Below, piece after piece: positions 40,732-53,200 of a DNA stretch of 64,000 nt. Numbering within the stretch: position 1 is the first letter of the stretch; each line of letters starts with the position of its first letter. The stretch covers positions 41,754,572 to 41,818,571 of the forward strand of contig CM026403.1 of the NCBI GenBank assembly GCA_014843695.1, given 5' to 3'. This DNA comes from Archivesica marissinica. Taxonomy: Eukaryota > Mollusca > Bivalvia > Venerida > Vesicomyidae. The position numbers and the translations under genes are program-made. Below the pieces are notes generated by a model. The model was given only the letters and a program-made list of their open reading frames with translations. It searched no databases and was not told the origin of the DNA.

Positions 40732-41731
40732 NNNNNNNNNNNNNNNNNNNNNNNNNNNNNNNNNNNNNNNNNNNNNNNNNNNNNNNNNNNNNNNNNNNNN
40801 NNNNNNNNNNNNNNNNNNNNNNNNNNNNNNNNNNNNNNNNNNNNNNNNNNNNNNNNNNNNNNNNNNNNNNNNNNNNNNNNNNNNNNNNNNNNNNNNNNNN
40901 NNNNNNNNNNNNNNNNNNNNNNNNNNNNNNNNNNNNNNNNNNNNNNNNNNNNNNNNNNNNNNNNNNNNNNNNNNNNNNNNNNNNNNNNNNNNNNNNNNNN
41001 NNNNNNNNNNNNNNNNNNNNNNNNNNNNNNNNNNNNNNNNNNNNNNNNNNNNNNNNNNNNNNNNNNNNNNNNNNNNNNNNNNNNNNNNNNNNNNNNNNNN
41101 NNNNNNNNNNNNNNNNNNNNNNNNNNNNNNNNNNNNNNNNNNNNNNNNNNNNNNNNNNNNNNNNNNNNNNNNNNNNNNNNNNNNNNNNNNNNNNNNNNNN
41201 NNNNNNNNNNNNNNNNNNNNNNNNNNNNNNNNNNNNNNNNNNNNNNNNNNNNNNNNNNNNNNNNNNNNNNNNNNNNNNNNNNNNNNNNNNNNNNNNNNNN
41301 NNNNNNNNNNNNNNNNNNNNNNNNNNNNNNNNNNNNNNNNNNNNNNNNNNNNNNNNNNNNNNNNNNNNNNNNNNNNNNNNNNNNNNNNNNNNNNNNNNNN
41401 NNNNNNNNNNNNNNNNNNNNNNNNNNNNNNNNNNNNNNNNNNNNNNNNNNNNNNNNNNNNNNNNNNNNNNNNNNNNNNNNNNNNNNNNNNNNNNNNNNNN
41501 NNNNNNNNNNNNNNNNNNNNNNNNNNNNNNNNNNNNNNNNNNNNNNNNNNNNNNNNNNNNNNNNNNNNNNNNNNNNNNNNNNNNNNNNNNNNNNNNNNNN
41601 NNNNNNNNNNNNNNNNNNNNNNNNNNNNNNNNNNNNNNNNNNNNNNNNNNNNNNNNNNNNNNNNNNNNNNNNNNNNNNNNNNNNNNNNNNNNNNNNNNNN
41701 NNNNNNNNNNNNNNNNNNNNNNNNNNNNNNN
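40732..41731. other. assembly gap (1000 N)
   Basis: Exactly 1000 unknown bases, a conventional gap placeholder. Both edges are tandem repeats of different units, so the true length and content are unknown; exons of SART3 or the MAP7-like gene could be missing here. Confidence 0.99.
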
Positions 41732-41764
41732 ATAATCTCGCTCAACAACAAAAAGGAGAGGGGG

Positions 41765-44305
41765 TCCCTCTGTTAGTATCAGTTGACATTAGTGCGCCGT
41801 GCCCTCCATTGTCTCTGTTAGTATCAGGTTGACATTAGTGCGCCATGCCCTCCATTGTCTCTGTTTAGTATCAAGTTGACATTAGTGCGCCGTGCCCTCC
41901 ATTGTCTCTGTTGTATCAAGGTTGACATTAGTGCGCCATGGCCGCCATTGTCGCTGTTATATCACGGTTGACATTAGTGCGCCATGCCCGCCATTGCTCT
42001 CTGTTAGTAATCAAGGTTTGACTTAGTGCGCCATGCCCCGCCATTTGTCTCTGTTAGTATCAAGGTTGCATTTAGTGCTCCATGCCCGCCATTGTCCTCT
42101 GTTAGTATCAGGTATGACATTAGTGTCGCATGCCCTCCATTGTCTCTGTTAGTATCAAGGTTGACATTAGTACACTGTGCCTGCCATTGTCTCTGTTAGT
42201 ATCAAGGTTGACATTAGTACACCGTGCCCTCCATTGTCTCTGTTATTATCAAGGTTGACATTAGTACACTGTGCCTGCCATTGTCTCTGTTAGTATCAAG
42301 GTTGACATTAGTACACTGTGCCTGCCATTGTCTCTGTTAGTATCAAGGTTGACATTAGTACACTGTGCCTGCCATTATCTCTGTTAGTATCAAGGTTGAC
42401 ATTAGTACACCATGCCCTCTATTGTCTCTTAGTATCAAGGTTGACATTAGTACACTGTGCCTGCCATTGTCTCTGTTAGTATCAAGGTTGACATTAGTAC
42501 ACCGTGCCCTCCATTGTCTATATTAGTATCAAGGTTGACATTAGTACACTGTGCCCTCCATTGTCTCTGTTAGTATCAAGCTTGACATTAGTACACTGTG
42601 TCCTCCATTGTCGTTAGTAGAAAGGTTGACATTAGTACACCGTGCCCTCCATTGTCTCTGTTAGTATCAAGGTTGACATTAGTACACTGTCTCCTCCATT
42701 GTCTCTGTTAGTATCAAGGTTGACATTACACCCACTGTGCCTCCATTGTCGTTAGTAGAAGGGTTGACATTAGTACACCCCGTGCCCCTCCATTGTCCTC
42801 TGTTAGTATCAAGGTGACATTATTACACTGTCTCCCCATTGTCTCTGTTAGTATCAAGTTGACATTAGTACACTGTGCCTGCCATTGTCTCGTTATTATC
42901 GATGGTTGACATATACAACCCGTGCCCTCCATTGTCTCTGTAGTATCAAGGTTGACATTAGTACACTGTGCCTGCCATTGTCTCTGTTAGTATCAAGGTT
43001 GACATTAGTACACTGTGCCTGCCATTGTCTCTGTTAGTATCAAGGTTGACATTAGTACACTGTGCCTGCCATTGTATATGTTAGTATCAAGGTTGACAAT
43101 AGTACACCATGCCCTCTATTGTCTCTGTTAGTATCAAGGTTGACATTAGTACACTGTGTCCTCCATTGTCTCTGTTAGTATCAAGGTTGACATTAGTACA
43201 CTGTGTCCTCTATTGTCTCTGTTAGTATCAAGGTTGACATTAGTACACTGTATCCTCCATTGTCTCTGTTAGTATCAAGGTTGACATTAGTACACTGTGC
43301 CCTCCATTATCTCTGTTAGTATCAAGGTTGACATTAGTACACTGTGTCCTCCATTGTCTCTGTTAGTATCAAGGTTGACATTAGTACACTGTGTCTTCCA
43401 TTGTCTCTGTTAGTATCAAGGTTGACATTAGTACACTGTGTCCTCCATTGTCTCTGTTAGTATCAAGGTTAACATTAGTGCACTGTGTCCTCCATTGTCT
43501 CTGTTAGTAGCAAGGTTGACATTAGTACACTTTGTCCTCCATTGTCTCTGTTAGTATCAAGGTTGACATTAGTACACTGTGTCTTCCATTGTCTCTGTTA
43601 GTATCAAGGTTGACATTAGTACACCGTTCCTGCCATTGTCTCTGTTAGTATTAATGTTGACATTAGTACACTGTGCCCTCCATTGTCTCTGTTAGTATCA
43701 AGGTTGACATCAATGAACTGTGTCCTCCATTGTCTCTGTTAGTGTCAAGGTTGACATTAGTGAACTGTGTCCTCCATTGTCTCTGTTAGTATCAAGGTTG
43801 ACATTAGTGCACTGTGTCCTCCATTGTCTATGTTAGTATCAAGGTTGACATTGTGCACTGTGTCCTCCATTGTCTCTGTTAGTATCAAGGTTGACATTAG
43901 TGCACTGTGTCCTCCATTGTCTCTGTTAGTATCAAGGTTGACATTAGTGCTCTGTGCCTGCCATTGTCTCTGTTAGTATCAAGGTTGACATTAGTGCGCT
44001 GTGCCTGCCATTGTCTCTGTTAGTATCAAGGTTGACATTAGTACACTGTGCCTGCCATTGTCTCTGTTAGTATCAATGTTGACATTAGTACACTGTGCCT
44101 GCCATTGTCTCTGTTAGTATCAAGGTTGACATTAGTACACCGTGCCCTCTATTGTCTCTGTTAGTATCAAGGTTGAAATTAGTGTACTGTGCCCTCTATT
44201 GTCTCTGTTAGTATCAAGGTTGACATTAGTGCGCTGTGTTCTCCATTGTCTCTGTTAGTGTCAAGGTTGACATTAGTGCGCCATGCCCGCCATTGTCTCT
44301 GTTAG
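41765..44305. repeat. 47-bp minisatellite, ~54 copies
   Basis: Units with GTTAGTATCAAGGTTGACAT and variable GTGCCTGCCATTGTC or GTGTCCTCCATTGTC. Copies from 41750 to about 42950 carry many one-base indels; later copies are clean. Confidence 0.92.
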
Positions 44306-47045
44306 TATATATTATGTTTGTATACTGTGGTATGTTTGTATTACTGTGGTATGTTTGTATTACTGTGGTATGTTTGTATACTGTGGTATGTTTGTATTAT
44401 GTTACTGTGGTATGTTTGTATTACTGTGGTATGTTTGTATTACTGTGTTATGTTTGTATTACTGTGGTATGTTTGTATACTGTGGTATGTTTGTATTACT
44501 GTATTACTGTGGTATGTTTGTATTACTGTTGTATGTTTGTATTACTGTGTTATGTTTGTATTACTGTATTACTGTGGTATGTTTGTATTACTGTATTACT
44601 GTGGTATGTTTGTATTACTGTTGTATGTTTGTATTACTGTGTTATGTTTGTATTACTGTGGTATGTTTGTATTACTGTGGTATGTTTGTATTACTGTGGT
44701 ATGTTTGTATTACTGTATTACTGTGGTATGTTTGTATTACTGTGGTATGTTTGTATTACTGTGGTATGTTTGTATTACTGTGGTATGTTTGTATTACTGT
44801 GTTATGTTTGTATTACTGTGGTATGTTTGTATTACTGTGGTATGTTTGTATTACTGTGTTATGTTTGTATTACTGTTGTATGTTTGTATTACTGTGGTAT
44901 GTTTGTATTACTGTATTACTGTGGTATGTTTGTATTACTGTATTAATGTGGTATGTTTGTATACTGTGGTATGTTTGTATTACTGTGGTATGTTTGTATT
45001 ACTGTGTTATGTTTTTATTACTGTGGTATGTTTGTATTACTGTGGTATGTTTGTATTACTGTGGTATGTTTTTATTACTGTGTTATGTTTGTATTACTGT
45101 TGTATGTTTGTATTACTGTGGTATGTTTGTATTACTGTATTACTGTGGTATGTTTGTATACTGTGGTATGTTTGTATTACTGTGGTATGTTTGTATTACT
45201 GTGGTATGTTTTGTATTACTGTGGTATGTTTGTATTACTGTGGTATGTTTGTATTACTGTGGTATGTTTGTATTACTGTATTACTGTGGTATGTTTGTAT
45301 TACTGTTGTATGTTTGTATTACTGTGGTATGTTTGTAATACTGTGGTATGTTTGTATTACTGTTGTATGTTTGTATTACTGTTGTATGTTTGTATTACTT
45401 TGGTATGTTTGTATTACTGTGGTATGTTTGTATACTGTGGTATGTTTGTATTACTGTTGTATGTTTGTATTACTGTGGTATGTTTGTATTACTGTGGTAT
45501 GTTTGTATTACTGTGGTATGTTTGTATTACTGTGGTATGTTTGTATTACTGTATTACTGTGGTATGTTTGTATTACTGTGTTATGTTTGTATACTGTAGT
45601 ATGTTTGTATTACTGTATTACTGTGGTATGTTTGTATTACTGTTTTATGTTTGTATTACTGTGGTACGTTTGTATTACTGTGGTATGTTTGTATTACTGT
45701 GGTATGTTTGTATACTGTGGTATGTTTGTATTACTGTTGTATGTTTGTTTTACTGTGGTATGTTTGTATACTGTGGTATGTTTGTATTACTGTGGTATGT
45801 TTGTATTACTGTGGTATGTTTGTATTACTGTGGTATGTTTGTATTACTGTTGTATGTTTGTATACTGTGGTATGTTTGTATTACTGTGGTATGTTTGTAT
45901 TACTATTGTATTACTGTATTACTGTGGTATGTTTGTATTACTGTTGTATGTTTGTATACTGTGTTATGTTTGTATACTGTTGTATGTTTGTATTACTGTT
46001 GTATTATTGTATTACTGTGGTATGTTTGTATTACTGTGGTATGTTTGTATACTGTGGTATGTTTGTATTACTGTGGTATGTTTGTATTACTGTATTACTG
46101 TGGTATGTTTGTATTACTGTTGTATGTTTTTATTACTGTGGTATGTTTGTATACTGTGTTATGTTTGTATACTGTTGTATGTTTGTATTACTGTGGTATG
46201 TTTGTATTACTGTGGTATGTTTGTATTACTGTGGTATGTTTGTATTACTGTGGTATGTTTGTATACTGTGGTATTTTTGTAATACTGTTGTATTTTGTAT
46301 TACTGTGGTATGTTTGTATACTGTGTTATGTTTGTATACTGTTGTATGTTTGTATTACTGCGGTATGTTTGTATTACTGTGGTATGTTTGTATTACTGTG
46401 GTATGTTTGTATTACTGTGGTATGTTTGTATACTGTGGTATGTTTGTATTACTGTTGTATGTTTGTATTACTGTGGTATGTTTGTATTACTGTGGTATGT
46501 TTGTATTACTGTTGTATGTTTGTATACTGTGTTATGTTTGTATTACTGTTGTATGTTTGTATTACTGTGGTATGTTTGTATTACTGTTGTATTACTGTAT
46601 TACTGTGGTATGTTTGTATTACTGTGGTATGTTTGTATACTGTGGTATGTTTGTATACTGTGGTATGTTTGTATTACTGTGGTATGTTTGTATTACTGTA
46701 TTACTGTGGTATGTTAGTATTACTGTTGTATATTTGTATTACTGTTGTATGTTTGTGTTACTGTGGTATGTTTGTATACTGTGGTATGTTTGTATTACTG
46801 TATTACTGTGGTATGTTTGTATACTGTGGTATGTTTGTATTACTGTGTTATGTTTGTATTACTGTGGTATGTTTGTATACTGTGGTATGTTTGTATTACT
46901 GTTGTATGTTTGTATTACTGTTGTATGTTTGTATTACTGTTGTATGTTTGTGTTACTGTGGTATGTGTATACTGTCGTATGTTTGTATACTGTGGTATGT
47001 TTGTATTACTGTTGTATGTTTGTATTACTGTTGTATGTTTGTATT
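44306..47045. repeat. 19-bp satellite, ~2.7 kb
   Basis: Units of TGTGGTATGTTTGTATTAC with shorter TGTATTAC and TGTGGTATGTTTGTATAC forms. Immediately upstream of MAP7-like exon A. The multi-hundred-codon frames across it are by-products. Confidence 0.93.
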
Positions 47046-47069
47046 ACATCTACTGGTCTTTATTTTCAG

Positions 47070-47250
47070 ACGTCGGGAGGAGGAGCGCGAGCGAATAGAG
47101 GAGGAGCGACAGCTCCGTGAGGAGGAGGAGGCACTCAGACTTGCAGCCGAGGCACGACAGATTGAAGAGGAGCGTCTACAGCGGGCGATAGAGGCCGAGC
47201 AGAAGAGGAGACAAGACGAGGCCGAGAGGCATGAGCAGGAGAGAATCGCT
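47070..47250 (+). CDS. MAP7-like coiled-coil exon A
   Basis: Acceptor TTATTTTCAG after the 19-bp array, donor GCT|GTATGT. One base completes a codon, then 60 codons of charged coiled coil ending EQERIA. The donor and following intron bases (GTATGTATACTCCTTCCCT) are the apparent founder of the 22-bp satellite that starts there. Confidence 0.7.
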
Positions 47251-50200
47251 GTATGTATACTCCTTCCCTGCTGTACATATACTCCTTCCTTCCTGTACGT
47301 ATACTCCTTCTCTGCTGTACATATACTCCTTCCCTGCTGTACATATACTCCTTCCTTGCTGTACATATACTCCTTCCTTACTGTACATATACTCCTTCCC
47401 TGCTGTACATATACTCCTTCCCTGCTGTATGTATACTCCTTCCCATATACTCCTTCCCTGCTGTACATATACTCCTTCCCTGCTGTACATATACTCCTTC
47501 CCTGCTGTACATATACTCCTTCCCTGCTGTACATATACTCCTTCCTTGCTGTACATATACTCCTTCCTTACTGTACATATACTCCTTCCTTCCTGTACAT
47601 ATACTCCTTCCCTGCTGTACATATACTCCTTCCTTCCTGTACATATACTCCTTCCTTGCTGTACATACACTCCTTCCTTACTGTACATATACTCCTTCCT
47701 TCCTGTACATATACTCCTTCCTTCCTGTACATATACTCCTTCCCTGCTGTACATATACTCCTTCCCTGCTGTACATATACTCCTTCCTTACTGTACATAT
47801 ACTCCTTCCCTGCTGTACATATACTCCTTCCCTGCTGTACATATACTCCTTCCCTGATGTACATATACTCCTTCCTTGCTGTATGTATACTCCTTCCTTC
47901 CTGTACATATACTCCTTCCCTGCTGTACATATACTCCTTCCCTGCTGTACATATACTCCTTCCTTCCTGTACATATACTCCTTCCTTGCTGTACATATAC
48001 TCCTTCCCTGCTGTACATATACTCCTTCCCTGCTGTACATATCTCTTTCCCTGCTGTACATATACTCCTTCCCTGCTGTACATATACTCCTTCCTTACTG
48101 TACATATACTCCTTCCCTGCTGTACATATACTCCTTCCCTGCTGTATGTATACTCCTTCCCATATACTCCTTCCCTGCTGTACATATACTCCTTCCCTGC
48201 TGTACATATACTCCTTCCCTGATGTACATATACTCCTTCCCTGCTGTAAATATACTCCTTCCCTACTGTACATATACTCCTTCCCTGATGTACATATACT
48301 CCTTTCCTACTGTACATATACTCCTTCCCTGCTGTACATATACACCTTCCCTGCTGTACATATACTCCTTCCCTGCTGTACATATACTCATTCCCTGCTG
48401 TACATATACTCCTTCCTTGCTGTACATATACTCCTTCCCTGCTGTATGTATACTCCTTCCCATATACTCCTTCCCTGCTGTACATATACTCCTTCCCTGC
48501 TGTACATATACTCCTTCCCTGCTGTACATATACTCCTTCCCTGCTGTACATATACTCCTTCCTTGCTGTACATATACTCCTTCCTTACTGTACATATACT
48601 CCTTCCTTCCTGTACATATACTCCTTCCCTGCTGTACATATACTCCTTCCTTCCTGTACATATACTCCTTCCTTGCTGTACATACACTCCTTCCTTACTG
48701 TACATATACTCCTTCCTTCCTGTACATATACTCCTTCCTTCCTGTACATATACTCCTTCCCTGCTGTACATATACTCCTTCCCTGCTGTACATATACTCC
48801 TTCCTTACTGTACATATACTCCTTCCCTGCTGTACATATACTCCTTCCCTGCTGTACATATACTCCTTCCCTGATGTACATATACTCCTTCCTTGCTGTA
48901 TGTATACTCCTTCCTTCCTGTACATATACTCCTTCCCTGCTGTACATATACTCCTTCCCTGCTGTACATATACTCCTTCCTTCCTGTACATATACTCCTT
49001 CCTTGCTGTACATATACTCCTTCCCTGCTGTACATATACTCCTTCCCTGCTGTACATATACTACTTCCCTGCTGTACATATACTCCTTCCCTGCTGTACA
49101 TATACTCCTTCCTTACTGTACATATACTCCTTCCCTGCTGTACATATACTCCTTCCCTGCTGTATGTATACTCCTTCCCATATACTCCTTCCCTGCTGTA
49201 CATATACTCCTTCCCTGCTGTACATATACTCCTTCCCTGATGTACATATACTCCTTCCCTGCTGTAAATATACTCCTTCCCTACTGTACATATACTCCTT
49301 CCCTGATGTACATATACTCCTTCCCTGCTGTACATATACTCCTTCCCTGCTGTACATATACACCTTCCCTGCTGTACATATACTCCTTCCCTGCTGTACA
49401 TATACTCATTCCCTGCTGTACATATACTCCTTCCTTGCTGTACATATACTCCTTCCCTGCTGTACATATACTCCTTCCCTCCTGATATACTCCTTCCTTG
49501 CTGTACATATACTCATTCCCTGCTGTACATATACCCCTTCCTTCCTGTACATATACTCCTTCCCTGCTGTACATATACTCCTTCCTTCCTGTACATATAC
49601 TCCTTCCCTGTTGTACATATACTCCTTCCCTGCTGTACATATACTCCTTCCTTCCTGTACATATACTCCTTCCCTGCTGTACATATACTCCTTCCCTGCT
49701 GTACATATACTCCTTCCCTGCTGTACATATACTCCTTCCCTGTTGTACATATACTCCTTCCCTGCTGTACATATACTCCTTCCTTGCTGTACATATACTC
49801 CTTTCCTGCTGTACATATACTCCTTCCTTGCTGTACATATACTCCTTCCTTACTGTACATATACTCCTTCCCTGCTGTATGTATACTCCGTCCCTGCTGT
49901 ATGTATACTCCTTCCCTGCTGTACATATACTCCTGTCCGCCTCCGTGGTCGAGTGGTTAAGGTCGCTGACTTGTATACCACTGTAACCTATCATCACTGA
50001 TGGTCACGGGTTCGTGCCCCGCTCAGGCCGTGTCTCATTTATATGAAAAAGTTGGCAGTTTCTTACGGAGGTTGGTGCACCCAAGTACTGGTTAACCGCT
50101 GGAGCCTGCCCAGGAAAGGTGTTGTTAGGTAAACTGCCCGCCGGCGATATAGCCTAAAATGGTGCTGATGCAGGCGTAAAACCCGAATCATAACATATAA

Positions 50201-53200
50201 CATATAATATAACATATAACATATACTCCTTCCCTGCTTTACATATACTCCTTCCTTGCTGTACATATACTCCTTCCTTACTGTACATATACTCCTTCCC
50301 TGCTGTACGTATACTCCGTCCCTGCTGTATGTATACTCCTTCCCTGCTGTACATATACTCCTTCCCTGCTTTACATATACTCCTTCCCATATACTCCTTC
50401 CCTGCTGTACATATACTCCTTCCCATATACTCCTTCCCTGCTGTACATATACTCCTTCCCATATACTCCTTCCTTGCTGTACATATACTCCTTCCTTGCT
50501 GTACATATACTCCTTCCCTGCTGTACATATACTCCTTCCCATATACTCCTTCCCTGCTGTACATATACTCCTTCCCTGATGTACATATACTCCTTCCCTG
50601 CTGTACATATACTCCTTCCCTGCTGTACATATACACCTTCCCTGCTGTACATATACTCCTTCCCTGCTGTACATATACTCATTCCCTGCTGTACATATAC
50701 TCCTTCCTTGCTGTACATATACTCCTTCCCTGCTGTACATATACTCCTTCCCTCCTGATATACTCCTTCCTTGCTGTACATATACTCCTTCCCTGCTGTA
50801 CATATACCCCTTCCTTCCTGTACATATACTCCTTCCCTGCTGTACATATACTCCTTCCTTCCTGTACATATACTCCTTCCCTGTTGTACATATACTCCTT
50901 CCCTGCTGTACATATACTCCTTCCTTCCTGTACATATACTCCTTCCCTGTTGTACATATACTCCTTCCCTGTTGTACATATACTCCTTCCCTGCTGTACA
51001 TATACTCCTTCCTTGCTGTACATATACTCCTTCCCTGCTGTACATATACTCCTTCCTTGCTGTACATATACTCCTTCCTTACTGTACATATACTCCGTCC
51101 CTGCTGTATGTATACTCCTTCCCTGCTGTACATATACTCCTTCCCTGCTTTACATATACTCCTTCCTTGCTGTACATATACTCCTTCCCTGCTGTACATA
51201 TACTCCGTCCCTGCTGTATGTATACTCCTTCCCTGCTGTACATATACTCCTTCCCTGCTTTACATATACTCCTTCCCATATACTCCTTCCCTGCTGTACA
51301 TATACTCCTTCCCTTTTTGCTGTATGTATACTCCTTCCCTGCTGTACATATACTCCTTCCCTGCTTTACATATACTCCTTCCCATATACTCCTTCCCTGC
51401 TGTACATATACTCCTTCCCATATACTCCTTCCCTGCTGTACATATACTCCTTCCCATATACTCCTTCCCTGCTGTACATATACTCCTTCCCATATACTCC
51501 TTCCTTGCTGTACATATACTCCTTCCCATATACTCCTTCCCTGCTGTACATATACTCCTTCCCATATACTCCTTCCCTGCTGTACATATACTCCTTCCCT
51601 GATGTACATATACTCCTTCCCTGCTGTACATATACTCCCCTTCCCTGCTGTACATATACTCCTTCCCTGCTGTATGTATACTCCTTCCCATATACTCCTT
51701 CCCATATACTCCTTCCCTGATGTACATATACTCCTTCCCTGCTGTACATATACTCCCCTTCCCTGCTGTACATATACTCCTTCCCTGCTGTATGTATACT
51801 CCTTCCCATATACTCCTTCCCATATACTCCTTCCCTGCTGTACATATACTCCTTCCCTGCTGTACATATACTCCTTCCCTGCTGTACATATACTCCTTCC
51901 CTGATGTACATATACTCCTTCCCTGCTGTATGTATACTCCGTCCCTGCTGTATGTATACTCCTTCCCGACTGTACATATACTCCTTCCCTGCTGTACATA
52001 TACTCCTTCCCTGCTGTACATATACTCCTTCCCTGCTGTACATACATATACACCTTCCCTGCTGTACATATACTCCTTCCCTCCTGATATACTCCTTCCT
52101 TGCTGTACATATACTCCTTCCTTGCTGTACATATACTCCTTCCTTGCTGTACATATACTCCTTCCCTGCTGTATGTATACTCCTTCCCTGCTGTACATAT
52201 ACTCCTTCCCTGCTGTACATATACTCCTTCCCTGCTGTACATATACTCCTTTCTTACTGTACATATACTCCTTCCCTGCTGTACATATACTCCTTCCCAT
52301 ATACTCCTTCCCTGCTGTACATATACTCCTTCCCTGATATACATATACTCCTTCCCTGCTGTACATATACTCCTTCCCTGCTATATGTATACTCTTTCCC
52401 ATATACTCCTTCCCATATACTCCGTCCCTGCTGTACATATACTCCTTCCCTCCTGTATGTATACTCCTTCCCGACTGTACATATACTCCTTCCCTGATGT
52501 ACATATACTCCTTCCCTGCTGTACATATACTCCTTCCCTGCTGTACATATACTCCTTCCCTGCTGTACATATACACCTTCACTGCTGTACATATACTCCT
52601 TCCCTGCTGTACATATACTCATTCCCTGCTGTACATATACTCCTTCCCTGCTGTACATATACTCCTTCCCTGCTGTACATATACTCCTTCCCTGCTGTAC
52701 ATATACCCTTCCCTGCTGTACATATACTCCTTCCCTGCTGATATACTCCTTCCCTGCTGTACATATCTCCTTCCCTGCTGTCATATACACCTTCCCTGCT
52801 GTACATATACTCCTTCCCTCCTGATATACTCCTTCCTTGCTGTACATATACTCCTTCCCTGCTGTACATATACTCCTTCCCTGCTGTACATATACTCCTT
52901 CCTTGCTGTACATATACTCCTTCCCTGCTGTATGTATACTCCTTCCCTGCTGTACATATACTCCTTCCCTGCTGTACATATACTCCTTCCCTGCTGTACA
53001 TATACTCCTTCCTTACTGTACATATACTCCTTCCCTGCTATACATATACTCCTTCCTTACTGTACATATACTCCTTCCCTGCTGTACATGTACTCCTTCC
53101 CTGCTGTACATATACTCCTTCCCATATACTCCTTCCCTGCTGTACATATACTCCTTCCCTGATGTACATATACTCCTTCCCTGCTGTACATATACTCCTT

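Noticed and set aside
40660..41832. Frames made of X residues
   Set aside because: They translate the N gap.
44318..50000. Frames of 654, 1089 and 915 codons on the plus strand
   Set aside because: They run through the 19-bp and 22-bp arrays, exist in several frames at once and cross real exon/intron borders; absence of stops follows from the repeat unit.
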